A stretch of 64,000 nucleotides of DNA, taken from Gonocerus acuteangulatus. Its lineage: Eukaryota > Arthropoda > Insecta > Hemiptera > Coreidae. Below, in pieces: positions 47,161 to 57,834 of the stretch. Location of the stretch: contig OX328131.1 in NCBI GenBank assembly GCA_946811695.1, positions 13,880,017 to 13,944,016 on the forward strand, read 5' to 3'. The number at the start of each line of letters is the position of its first letter. The stretch's first letter is position 1. The position numbers and the translations under genes are program-made. The notes under the pieces were generated by a model. The model did no database searches, had not been told where the DNA came from, and saw nothing but the letters and a program-made list of their open reading frames with translations.

Positions 47161-48010
47161 AAATGAGGTGCAAATACAAATCTATATCAATTTTATAATA
47201 TCAATTTTTTTTTTATAATATCACGAAAATAAACATAATATTAGGTACTTTTATTTATTTGATGTTCTAATTACATTATGAAATTGAGAGATAATCTCAG
47301 TTTTGAGTCCATCCGACAAACCTATGTAATGTACTGTATAATATACAGTCTTCTAGTTGGAACATGGCCACCGCGCGTGAGCGAACGCCAGCGGACCCTT
47401 TTTTGTAACGTTTTTTTTCAGTTTAGTCATCGCTAAAGCATATTTATGTTAAAAGGATAATTTTTCAATTGATATTTAAATTCTGATTGTATTGTGCCCC
47501 AGCAAGTTTTAAACTATTCTTCAATCAAATTTTAACGTAACTGCTATTCAATAGAGAGATAATTAGTATAATTACCAATCTCCTGTTCATTCATCAAAGA
47601 TAAATGAATGGCCTCCAATTTATCAATGAATCTATTGTCTGATTCATCAATCAACACGGTAATTATTATGAAACGAATTCTGCTCTCTGGGGTTATTCAG
47701 AAATTTATTTTGTTTCGTTTTTTTTGTTTTTTTTAATAATTATTTATATTAATTATAATTAAATGAGATTTACATTTTTACTTGGCTGTATGTTGAAGGT
47801 TTAATCTTCATCTTCATTGCTTCGTATGACATCAAAATATAGTGAAAAAGTTAATTGATAATAAAATGATTTTATTATAACAAGTAAATAAACGTCTTTA
47901 TATAGTAATATTAATTTAAAAAAAATATTCTGTAGTACCAGGAGTGCAAGTAGTAAAGGCCATTAAATGCCTGTCCCTGGTTAGAAGAAGGTGTAAAATG
48001 TATTTTTCAG

Positions 48011-48012
<2 letters not shown>
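47161..48012. other. Unassigned stretch
   Basis: AT-rich. A block at 47950-48000 (AAAGGCCATTAAATGCC, CCTGGTTAGAAG) resembles the body of SINE family 2. No gene. Confidence 0.35.

Positions 48013-48060
<48 letters not shown>
48013..48060. repeat. (TA)n microsatellite
   Basis: About 23 TA dinucleotides. Confidence 0.9.
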
Positions 48061-48064
<4 letters not shown>

Positions 48065-49509
48065 TTATATAAGCAATGGTTAATGAAAGCAAACCTTTCA
48101 GCATTCCAATCATCCCATGTGCCCTATTTTCAGGAAGAAAGAAAAAATCAATACAATAATGGTCTTACTAGGATGGACTGCGGAACGCCACAATTTACAA
48201 TATGGAGGCATTTATGGATACCATTCCTCTAGCCATCAAAAAGACATATAGGTGCTGTCACGCTGCGAATCGACTGCTTAAGCAGATTGTGAGGGGGGGG
48301 GGGGGGTTCTGGTCGAGAGGACGACTTTGGAAATTCAATACTCTCACGTTCATCCAGTAAATCGGTCGACACCGCTGTTCCGGAAAGCTGCTTCGATTTG
48401 TCATCCCTTAGAGCCGTGGCAGCGTTCCGCGCTCTACTTTCTGTCAGAGTGACAAGGGACTACTTCTGACCAAAATGAAAGGAGAAATCTTTCATGACCA
48501 ACTGGCTGAAAGGTAGGAAATATGATATGAAAGAAGGGAATGTTAAGGTGGCCAAAAAAATATATTAAGGGGTAATACAACCTTGTGCAATCAAAATCAA
48601 AGTCATTTTCTTAAATTTATAAAGAACAAATAAATCAATATTTTTTAATTCTTTATGCCAAACGTTTTAAACGGGATGTGGGATGAGTATCCAAAAAAAT
48701 AAGTTTCAATTCTTCGAAAAAAATGGTAGCGCAGTGTCTAATGAACCTAAACCCTCTTTTTTCACGAGCGATAGTCTGCTGGTGGCAATTTTTATTCTAC
48801 AACGAAAAACTAAAATTATTTCGAAAGAAGAAGTTTAAATCTAGTAATTTACGTAGAATTTTTAAGAAATATTAATGTTTTCGAAAATTGTGAACAATTA
48901 TTCATTTTCTATTTAAAAAAAAACGCCGAAAAACGTTATAATTCAATGAATCGAAAAAAATATTCGTAATTTACTGGCAAATATCATTAGAAACTGCAGT
49001 TAAAATTAAAAAAAAAAAAAAAAAAAGAAGAAGCCAGAGTATCGCCCGATTTGAAAAACGTAGATTTGACAAAAGTTATGTAAAGTTTAATGTTTTAAAA
49101 TGTACAACTTTTTCCTATTTATTTATTTTTTTCATACTTTCTTGTAATAAAAAAAATGGGTTTTTACTTTTAAATGTATTGAACGTGGACCAAAAAGAAA
49201 CCTTAAGAATTAAAAAAGGGAACAATCGAAGCTCGCTCAAAAAATTAAATTTAAACCAGCATCGCGTTCTCTCGGCATCTGGACCATTTATTTTTTTTTT
49301 TCTTAACATAAATTAAGAAATTAAATTTTAAATTTTTTTGTTTAATTTAGAAATCGTGGTCGCTTTTTGTGATTCCATGAAGCCCTTATGCCGTTTTAGG
49401 GATCTTGTTTAATTGAAACAATTTATTTAACTGCTATAAGAATTTATTTTATTAACTTGAAGAACGCCAAAGCAATGGTGAACTGCCCTAAAATAATTTA
49501 TGTAAGTAA
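48061..49509. other. Unassigned stretch
   Basis: A GC-richer patch (48130-48480) has no open frame with recognisable motifs. A G-run lies at 48292-48306. Confidence 0.35.
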
Positions 49510-49747
49510 TAACAAAAAGAAGTTTATTAATTAATGATAATCCTAGGGTCAGTAGCATGGAAAATTAATAATAGTAATACAAAAAATAATAATAATTTTA
49601 ATGGTATTAATTATTAGGAACAATAATGATGTTTTTGCATTAGAATAAATTATAGGTCTATTAGCCTGAGATAAAAAAACTTTGAAATGTCTGGAATTGT
49701 AAGTTGTGTGTGGTATTACTATATTTTATTGTTCGTCTTTGTCGTTT
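49510..49747 (-). mobile_element. LINE 3'-end fragment
   Basis: Aligns with 50413-50880 (blocks AATCCTAGGGTCAGTAGC, ATTATTAGGAACAATAATG, GTCTATTAGCCTGAGATAAA and TATTACTATATTTTATTG). It is cut at 49747 by a piggyBac-like end. Confidence 0.6.
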
Positions 49748-50410
49748 TTAACCCTCAACTGGTAACATGTCAATTTTGTACGTTATAAGTAACATGCGTC
49801 TGTGAGACGTATGCATGGTAAAAATGTTTTTGGAGAAAAGAAAGGCCAGCGCTCCTGTTGAGACAGTGACTGTTGATATAAAATTTAAATAAACTGCATT
49901 ACATGATTATAGAATGATGTAAAGACATCAATGAGTTCGAGTTATTCTAATTATCAAGAACATCAACAAATGCCAACGACATAGCCACGTTGAATGCACG
50001 GGTTCCCGTATATCACCGAAGTTAAGCAACGTCTGGCGTGGTCAGGACCTGAATGGGCGACCGACCACGTGCTGTTGCCATTATAAAAGGGTGGCAACCT
50101 GTAGATAGCCCGAAGCTAAGCCGTAAAAAAAAACATCAAGAAATAAATTTTTGACATTATTCAAAATTGCCGTCAAAATCGGAGTAGTTCAGTGTAGCCA
50201 ATTTATCTTGAACAAAACTTTTGACGCTTTAACCAAATTTTGAAATTTGACTATTTTGACCTAGCCTAGGAGATTTCCCGTATCAAGACCTACCTGTGTG
50301 CCAAGTTTGGTAAAAATCGGTCAAACGGTGTAGGAACAAAAAGACAAACAGACATACGAACAAACAGACAGACGCATGATTTCAGCGCGGTTCCTCCCTC
50401 CCTTCATATT
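49748..50410. mobile_element. Repeat C with a piggyBac-like left end
   Basis: TTAA at 49748-49751, then CCCTCAACTGG. A palindrome CGTCT-GTG-AGACG lies at 49797-49809, 45 bp in. The following sequence aligns with 53390-53760 (ACAGTGACTGTTGATATAAA, TTGACCTAGCCTAGGAGAT blocks). The right end at 50385-50403 (CAGCGCGGTTCCTCCCTCCC) is family A 3'-terminus sequence in reverse orientation, so the region is composite. Confidence 0.5.
49972..50133 (+). mobile_element. 5S-rRNA-derived SINE
   Basis: A 5S-like head begins GCCAACGACATAGCC and runs through the internal control region to GTGCTGTTGCC. It is followed by the body GGGTGGCAACCTGTAGATAG, a shortened tail and poly-A. Flanked by AACATCAACAAAT (49959-49971) and AACATCAAGAAAT (50132-50144), a 13-bp duplication with one mismatch. 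The paralogue at 53480-53530 lacks the insertion. Confidence 0.85.
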
Positions 50411-50430
50411 AAGTTTATTAACTAATTATA

Positions 50431-50616
50431 GGGTCTCCCGTGGTCTAGTGGCTAGCGCGCTGGATTCATAAGCGGGAGATGGTGGGTTCGATCCCCACCG
50501 GCGCCAGAAATTTTCTCATCTCAGGGCTCGCTGAGAAAATTCCTGGTTGCACCCTGGATGTCGGCGCTAATAGCTACGATTTGTTGATGCGCCGTAAAAA
50601 AAAAAAAAAAAAAAAA
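50431..50616 (+). mobile_element. tRNA-derived SINE (family 1), complete
   Basis: Head GGGTCTCCCGTGGTC, B box GGTTCGATCC, the stem AAATTTTCTC...GAGAAAATTCC, the tail GGCGCTAATAGCTACG...GATGCGCCGT and poly-A. Perfect 14-bp duplication ATTAACTAATTATA at 50417-50430 and 50617-50630. Inserted in a LINE 3'-UTR copy. Confidence 0.95.
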
Positions 50617-50968
50617 ATTAACTAATTATAATCCTAGGGTCAGTAGCAGAATTTTAATATAGCCAGGTAGGCCATGGAAAATTAATAATAGTAATACAAA
50701 AAAAATAAACTAAATAGATAAAAAAATATATAAAACATATGATTTTATTGGTATTAATTATTAGGAACAATAATGATGTTTTTGCATTAGAATAAATCTT
50801 AGGTCTATTAGCCTGAGATAAAAAAACTTTGAAATGTCTAGAATTGTAAGTTATGTGTGATATTACTATATTTTATTGTACGTCTTTGTCGTTTTTAAGT
50901 ACGTCAGTTTGGTAACAATATGTGGGCTCCTATCAGATAACAGTTCCCTTAACTTCCAAGCAGTCGCG
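50617..50968 (-). pseudogene. LINE 3' end with ORF2 C-terminal codons
   Basis: Reverse-strand frame ending at a TAG (50866-50868) encodes LRELLSDRSPHI...TYLKTTKTYNKI, closely matching the end of the copy at 30573-30760. 50617-50865 is its 3' UTR, shared with 49510-49747. Truncated upstream near 50968. Confidence 0.6.
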
Positions 50969-51709
50969 CCCACTGTTGGAACACGGACGGTGCACCATCG
51001 TGTTATTGTGTTTTAAACGTCTATTTATTTACGTTTTTCTTCACTATTATATTATTTATTATAGGTAAGTCATTATTGTAGACAGATATATAAATGGTAA
51101 TGTAAATAAGCTCATTTTATCTTTTTAAAAAAATGTATTGCATAATTTATTTTATTTTAAAAAAAGTATTTTTTTACAATAAGACTGAAAATTTTAATGT
51201 GTATAAACATTAATATCTGGAACACAATTTAAAAAAAAATAACATTAAAGGATATTTAAATAGAAGTAGAAATATACATGGTAATTATTTTTTTTTTATT
51301 TTTTTATTTTACGAGCTTCGCAACGACGGCGACTTGCTCTTTTTTTTTTTTCTTTTAAAGATACAGTAAAAAATACAAATTTATATGTTCACAATTATCA
51401 GTAACTTATAGTACTAAATACAACAAAAGTTTGAAAAGAGAATACGGCAGAAGTTAGGAGGTTTGTGTTAAAAATGATGTGCTAAACATTATTTAGAGCC
51501 TTGCTATTTGAAATATAGTTAATATATTTACATAACTTATCACTAAAACTAACAAAAATTTTTTATTAGGTCATGATGGGTGCTACATGTTGTGGTTTTC
51601 CATTAATGACCAAGTAAAATTGAGTAATAATTACATAATAGAAAATAAAAATAATAATAATAATTACACAATAGAAAAGAAAAAAAAATTCTTTTGTTTC
51701 TTCAGATTC
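50969..51709. other. Unassigned stretch, probably including a LINE tail
   Basis: ACGAGCTTCGCAACGACGGC at 51312-51331 resembles the LINE tail near 30243. Otherwise AT-rich and unassigned. Confidence 0.35.
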
Positions 51710-51925
51710 TGTGATACATGTTTATGTGTTTTAAATATTGGAGTAGAGAGTGTATGTATGGACTACCCTCTGTGAGAAGTTCTAGTAGGTCGTGTGGAGT
51801 GTTCAGTTTGTCGCGTCTTTTACATTCAGTGAGTATATGTATGTTTAATGGTCAATGTTATGTTACAAACTCTGCATATCGGTTTGTCTTTTTTCTCCAT
51901 TAGGTAATCATGTGTGCTACGCATT
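51710..51925 (-). pseudogene. LINE ORF2 C-terminal fragment, frameshifted
   Basis: On the reverse strand the frame reads STHDYLMEKKDKPICRVCN, then LTIKH: the C-x2-C and His of the LINE knuckle. A stop and frame change follow, after which the continuation (LLELLTEGSPYI-like) reads in another frame. Related to but diverged from the 30573-30760 family. Confidence 0.5.
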
Positions 51926-51989
51926 ACAGCAAATACTACGATTGTAATTCTTACGATCTATTCAAACACGTCAGTGTCCTGTCCCATTT

Positions 51990-52332
51990 TAATGGATTTA
52001 GTGCGTATTGGTTCAAGCTTTACATGTAAATTTATTACATGTTATTTTGGTGTTTATGTATTTTGTCGTCAACAAACATGACATCGCCCATTCTTTTTCT
52101 TCGGAGGTGGTTTTTCAATTCTTTCTTCATGACTCCTTGGGAATTTTCTTAACAAAAATTGTTTTTTATCGCAAGGAAGTGACGGAATGCTTGCACTGGG
52201 CTGCACATTTTCATTCGCGATCTGAAATTCAAGATTCTTGCATTGGTCGTGCAGAGGACTGCGTACGCCAGCAAGCTTTTCAAACGGTTGACAAGCTAGA
52301 ACTGAGAAATGCTTGAAAGGGTAGCACACCAC
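51990..52332 (-). pseudogene. Possible piggyBac transposase C-terminal remnant
   Basis: Reverse-strand frame ends KPPPKKKNGRCHVC just before a stop. The continuation in a second frame supplies two further Cys (ITC, TCKAC spacing). A basic stretch followed by RCHVC and later C-x-C motifs resembles the C-terminal zinc-binding domain of piggyBac transposases. The upstream 60 residues are unrecognised and no DDD catalytic part is seen. Tentative. Confidence 0.3.
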
Positions 52333-52850
52333 TCGTCACAGTAGATGTGGTAGGGGTTTTCCTTGGTATACTTGAGGTTTGTGGACCGTAGGGTTTCCCG
52401 GCAATTTCTTACGAGACGAAATGTTGGCTTACCGCGACTGCAAGATGGTTAAGGTAAGAGACATCTTTATGTTGTCTCTTGTAAGGCAGTCTGTTAGTAT
52501 TTAAGGAATACTATGTGTAAGAGCGAGAGGGTGGGAGAGAACTAGATGTTTTGTGCTAAACGTATATTATTCCTTCATCTTCTATTGGGTCGATCATTGA
52601 AAAGGAACTACTCAAAGGAGCAATATTGGTTGTCCATAGTGAAATTCAAATGAGGCAAAAAGGGCCGGTAAGGTGCGACATTAAAAGGACTAGCTCAAGG
52701 CGATACATATCGAACGAGTGGACGGTAAGGCCTGTGTGATGTAAGGGATATACGTGACCATATTGAATTTCAGAACCACCTCCTCCCCCCCTTACCCCCC
52801 TTCAGCAACGGTCCCTCAGGGCATCGGTCCCTTCCAGTTAGGGCAAAGCC
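52333..52850. other. Unassigned stretch
   Basis: No gene recognised. C-rich patch at 52781-52800. Confidence 0.35.
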
Positions 52851-52920
52851 CCGCATCTCAGAGTTAGTTGTGGCGTCTCACAGGGAACCAGCTTGGGCCT
52901 CTGTTATTTCAATCTTCAGT
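52851..52920 (+). pseudogene. LINE reverse-transcriptase motif fragment
   Basis: Frame reading RVSCGVSQGTSLG matches the non-LTR reverse transcriptase block usually written GVPQGSxLGPLLF. The reading frame shifts just after LG, after which a YFNLQ-like continuation is seen. Isolated and broken; the catalytic FADD block was not found. Confidence 0.5.
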
Positions 52921-53389
52921 TCTTTTTGTTCAGAAAATAAAATACAACGCTTATTTTTTGTTCTTTCCTAATGGTTGATAGCGTTGTTTTTTATTCATCT
53001 ACAAAGGACGTTTTTATTATATTCCATAGTATAGGAAGTCTTGTCCAAAAGGAATCAGAAACATGGTATAACATTAGAAGGACAAGAATTCTTGTATATC
53101 TAGAACGGCCGGAATGGTTCAATTTAATGATTACATCTATGGCATAGAATGAAAACCTTGTATAAAAAAAAATGTATTTAACTTTTATACGTCAGTAGCT
53201 GTTACCCAGTGTGCCATGTTTTACCTGCGTTCTGCCTATGACTCTCCCCGTATCAAGAGCTACCTGTATACCCAGTTACGTCAAAATCGGTCAAACGGTG
53301 TGAATTGGTTTGTATCTGTCCAGTAATTCATAACGCAGCCGGCAGAGGCCAGCACCACAGCAATTCATAAGACAGCCGACAGAGGCCAG

Positions 53390-53790
53390 CACTTGAGCCT
53401 GCACAGACAGTGACTGTTGATATAAAATTAAAATAAACTTCATTACGTGATTATTTAATGATGTAAAGTCATCAATGTGTTCGAGTTATTCTAATTATCA
53501 AGAACATCAACAAATAAATTTGAGACATTATTCAAAATGGCCATCAAAATCTGAATAGCTCAGTGTAGACAATTATTCTTGAACATAACTTTTGACCTTT
53601 TGACCAAATTTTGAAATTTGACTATTTTGACCTAGCCTAGGAGATTATCCTTATCAAGACCTACCTGTGTGCCAAGTTTGGTCAAAATCAATCAAACGGT
53701 GTAGATTTGTATAAGGAACAAACAGGCATTCGGACAAACAGACAAACGGACAAACAGACAGTCACATGATTTTTATGTATACATATTAGA
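53390..53790. repeat. Repeat C, copy 2
   Basis: Aligned with 49850-50380 but lacking the 5S-derived SINE; it therefore serves as an empty-site reference. Ends in a run of ACAAACAGACA-type repeats. A 37-bp duplication (AATTCATAA at 53325 and 53362) lies just upstream. Confidence 0.65.
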
Positions 53791-53862
53791 TAGATATTAT
53801 AGCTACTTAGAAAGATACAAGCTTTCAAGGTTCTTTGTCAATAGAGTCTAGAACCAGTAAGA

Positions 53863-54243
53863 TTAACCCTAGATTGACACCGTGGGGTGAAAAATACCCC
53901 ATGCTTTGTTAATTTCTGTAAATCACTTAGACACCCTTCTTCTTCATAAATACTGGTAAGTGCATTATCTGGTATAACCTAATATAAACAAAGCCACGTG
54001 TCTGATAATCGCTGCAGGATTTTCTCTTTGATTTGGGCTACCAACTACCAACCATAGATGGCAGTTAGTGCCTAAACGGGGAGAAAACTTGTTGTTTCAT
54101 CAATCAACTCTTGATGGACCTCGAACATCTTTCTTTCCCTTGGACAAACCCGTCAGATGTTCAGTTTGCTATGTGTGTAGACGGGCGATGTCCCGCGATA
54201 ACCGATCACCAAAATGTGTTGAATGTTAACGAGTCTCAATAGG
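53863..54243 (+). mobile_element. piggyBac-like element, internally deleted remnant
   Basis: TTAA at 53863-53866, then CCCTAGATTGACACCG (16 bp) and the palindrome TGGGGTGAAAAATACCCCA at 53883-53901. The transposase C-terminal frame follows within 300 bp. After the stop, CTCAATAGGG near 54235 may be a decayed right terminus, but no TTAA follows. Confidence 0.5.
54062..54229 (+). pseudogene. piggyBac transposase C-terminal fragment
   Basis: A 55-codon frame contains LDKPVRCSVCYVCRR, then SRDNR and KCVEC before a TAA (54227-54229). The RCxVC...R...CxxC arrangement matches the first half of the C-terminal zinc-binding domain of piggyBac-family transposases; the distal Cys/His are lost to the stop. 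Its position inside a TTAA/CCC-flanked element supports the call. The catalytic domain is deleted. Confidence 0.5.
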
Positions 54244-54897
54244 GCAGGACATTGTATTTTAGTAAAGTTTCTATTTTCTATGGCTTTTGATCATTCCAGC
54301 TTGTTGTTCTTAAAAAATATTTTCAGTTTAGTATTTTTTTTTTTGTTTAGGATAATAATTATTTGGTGTATGAACATGATTGAGTTTTTGGATTTCCTAG
54401 TCTCAAAAAGCAGTGTCTCAGTATTTCCTTACTAATTTTCTCCAGTTTCATTCGCTTTTTCTTCTCTTGGACAATATTTTATTGTAGTTGTTTGCCTTTT
54501 ACCTTTCTTTTAAGCCTTGTGAGAAAATAGTCAAATAATTGTCTTAGAAGAGATAAATCTGTCTGCAAAAATATAAAACAGAACACTTACTTTAAAATCT
54601 GATGTATTTCAAATCTTAGATAATTTTTTCCTGGAGTAGTTTATCATGAAGAAGTGTTTAGGTTCGCGTTCTTTAGTGGGAAAGCAGAGCAGTTTGAATC
54701 GTGGCGAAAAGTGCTGTAGAGTGGTCAAGACAGGTCTGAGTACAAGACAAAGCCCTCGGGTGTCGTGTACAATACAAGAGGGGCTTATGAGTGGCTGTGG
54801 GCATTTCCTGTCCCAAGCACGTACATGCACGTGTACAGACTGCCATCAGACCGTCTCAGTCACTCTATTTCTCTCACTCACACTCTACCACTCACTC
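54244..54897. other. Unassigned stretch
   Basis: No gene recognised. Confidence 0.35.
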
Positions 54898-54899
54898 CA

Positions 54900-54942
<43 letters not shown>

Positions 54943-54955
54943 TACACACACACAC
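54898..54955. repeat. (CT)n-(CA)n microsatellite
   Basis: A CT run followed by a CA run, with CT-rich sequence on both sides. Frames through it are artefacts. Confidence 0.9.
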
Positions 54956-57388
54956 AATCTCTCGATCTCACTCTCTCAATCGTACTAGCTCACTCTCCCT
55001 CTCTCTTTCCCTTGCTAAATATCATTACCAATGAGTGCATCCAGGATCCAGGAATTTTTGTTAACCCCTTTCACTCTTGCATTATTTTGGTGTTTGTGGC
55101 TTTAAATCTACTAGGTTTCTCGTGTATATAAATTTCTAGACTACAAAGAATCCTGTATTACACTATTTTTCTTTTCTATAAATGATTAGAACAAAATTCA
55201 TAACTTAGGTGAAATATCGTGAAATTGACTTTTACTGAACTTAATTCCCATCTACAGCTACTACTTTCGCACTATATTTTAAGCAGGACATTTACGTTCC
55301 GACTTGCAGTACGACGTAGTAGGACTACTAGTTGGATAGTCGACTCCACTCGCGCTCCGATTTACTATCCAACTTTAGTCCTAGTCTGTTTTCAGGACTG
55401 TGTACGTCACTCACTAGCCGAAATTTGTATCGATTGCAGACCAAACACGCCCGAAGAACAAGCACTGACTGAGGTATGTTGGACGACTTTGATCCGACTC
55501 ACGCTCCAACTCCCTCGCCAGTCGGATGTTGGACCTTCCAGTCGTCCCTCTAAATGTTCCGACTCGTCCAACTAGACTTCCAACAATCCAACAAGCCCAT
55601 TCAGGATCCAACTAGCGGCCCAACTTCGGAAGTCGGACCACTAGTTGTACTGCAAATCGAATCGTGAATGGCCTGCTTAAATCTTCGGTTCCAAAGCAGC
55701 CCTATGTTCCACTATTGATAGGAACATCTTAGAAACGCATTATGATGACGCACTTCCTGTGAGTCGAACGATTTTCATACATCCCGGGATTAATCAACTA
55801 AAGAACGCCAGAATACTTAGGATCATCCAAAGGTCCAAACATCAATTATCTACCGATGATGTTTGCTAGCAACTTCCGGGATGCCAAGAACTGTCCCTCG
55901 TTGAGATAACTCGCCTAAGAAATCAGTTGGATTTTACAAGTACTATTATTATCATTTATCAAATAGCAAGGGAACAGCTAAATAGTAAACTATCATAAAA
56001 ATGCAGTTTGTGCCTATTGAATGGGGGTTTCGTTCTGCTACCCGGTCTCTTTGCATAGTTCTGAAAGTCCTAGTTGCACTCTGAAAGGCGATATCTGTGT
56101 TTTACCAATTGATGTGTACGTAGAGATCATGTTCCATAGAGAGAACAGTAACATGAGTAAATGAGAAGATGGAATTAGAAAATGATAATGGACGACGTTT
56201 TTAAGAAATAATTAGGAAAAGCTTATTAGCTTAAACGATACAGAGATTTGCGATGGAGACTCAGCTATTTCAATGTTGTCTCGTATAACTGTTATATTGA
56301 GTTAAAATATGAATTATTTAATTGTGTAATAATAAGAATATGACGTAAATGGAATGTTGCATTACATGCTGTAATTTCAATTTTTTAATTGCAGATATTA
56401 CAACATGTGTGAACTTCTCGCTGAAGGAAGCCAGTATCTTAACATATCTACAAAATACAGGATTATACGATCCCATATGAAGACCTAAAATATTCGTTAA
56501 TGAATCCACATTTTTATCCCATGAATAAGTGCATTTTCATTATGACTTAAAGTTAAAGCTCAAATAATTTTTAAGCCTTTAATATATTTAATTTAAATCC
56601 ATACATCATGGATACATAATGATATATAAACTTACAATCATTTCCTGATCTCTTAGAAGACTTAACTGAGTTAAGTTCACAAATCTTCTAGGAAAGGTTC
56701 TTGGAAGGGTTCAGGGAATTATCTCTGTGTGTTTATCGTGCAAAATACGAAACTCAAAAAATAAATAAATACTTGCAGATATGATCAATGGTTATATCGG
56801 GCGAGTCACCTTTGTTGCGAGTACTCAAGAATAAATTAAAAAAAAAAAAAAAAAATCATGTCCTGTGGAACTAGGAGGGTGAAACGTCCTCCGCTCCACG
56901 GGCATCTAAGGTTGTCGGGTTGCCATCTAGTAAGGGTTAATATTAAAAATGGCGCTCATCCAATGGGATCATTACCTAATACCTAATTGGGTTTCAGTAA
57001 GGAAAAGGAAGTCATTAATAAATTGTCCACGGGTTGTAAAATGGACTTAAAACACGTAGACTAAACCTCTCGATGGATGAGAAGGGCGTGGCACTGGCTT
57101 ATCTTCAGAGACACTCAGCTCAGCACGCAACCCTCGAATCTGTCGGCCCTAACTACACTAATAGGCAGCAAGATGGGATCCAATTGAATTAATTTCAGTG
57201 GCCATTTAGAAATTGATTTCCATAATCCGAGCTCCCTTTGGTAGCTTGTCCTATTCTCAGCCTCGGCTGATTAAACTATCCTGGAAAATTATGCGGGATC
57301 GTGTGCATGAAGGTGCTTCTTGTTAAATTTTTGAAAATGCTTATGTTTATTAAAATTAACATTAATATTTATTTTACGCAACATATTT
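54956..57388. other. Unassigned stretch with a degenerate inverted repeat
   Basis: 55280-55660 contains imperfect inverted blocks (GACTTGCAGTAC, ACTACTAGTTGGAT and reverse complements near 55600-55655), a possible decayed foldback with a GGACTAGTTGG-like motif. 55742-55775 is a reverse family A 5' signature. No gene recognised. Confidence 0.35.
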
Positions 57389-57513
57389 TTAGCACATTCC
57401 GAAGAAATGAAGCCATAGAGGTTGCACTCACGACGATTTTGTTAAACATTTTTTTTGTCAATTATCAATCCTACCTAGTAGATACAGGAAATGACCCCCG
57501 TTATTTATATATA
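57389..57513 (-). mobile_element. Family B 3'-end fragment
   Basis: TTAGCACATTCCGAAGAAATG, then the GAGGTTGCACTCACGACG block and CCTACCTAGTAGATAC aligned with 15400-15520. Only the 3' 125 bp is present. Confidence 0.6.
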
Positions 57514-57601
57514 TATATAGAACATACCATGGAAAATTGCATTAGAAACGTTTTTGTAAAGAATTTAGTAAGCTTCCGAGTGGCTACCTTCCACTTACCA
57601 C

Positions 57602-57634
57602 GGCTTTCACTCATCGCAAGGATGAGTGAAAGCC
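57602..57634. repeat. Perfect 14-bp hairpin
   Basis: GGCTTTCACTCATC, loop GCAAG, GATGAGTGAAAGCC. It lies at the junction between a family A fragment (57524-57601) and unrelated sequence. A run of A on the right is absent, so it is not a simple terminator. Confidence 0.8.
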
Positions 57635-57751
57635 CGAAGCAGCCGGAGAGGAATTCGGCGAAATATTGCGATGACAGGGGGAGCCAGACCACTGGAGACA
57701 GATGCCGAATGACCAACACATTGAATTCGCAGCGAAGTAGCTCAAAAAACA

Positions 57752-57827
<76 letters not shown>

Positions 57828-57834
57828 CGCGTTC

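Noticed and set aside
54765..55131. Ser/His/Thr-rich frames near 54.8-55.1 kb
   Set aside because: They run through a CT/CA microsatellite and have no domain.
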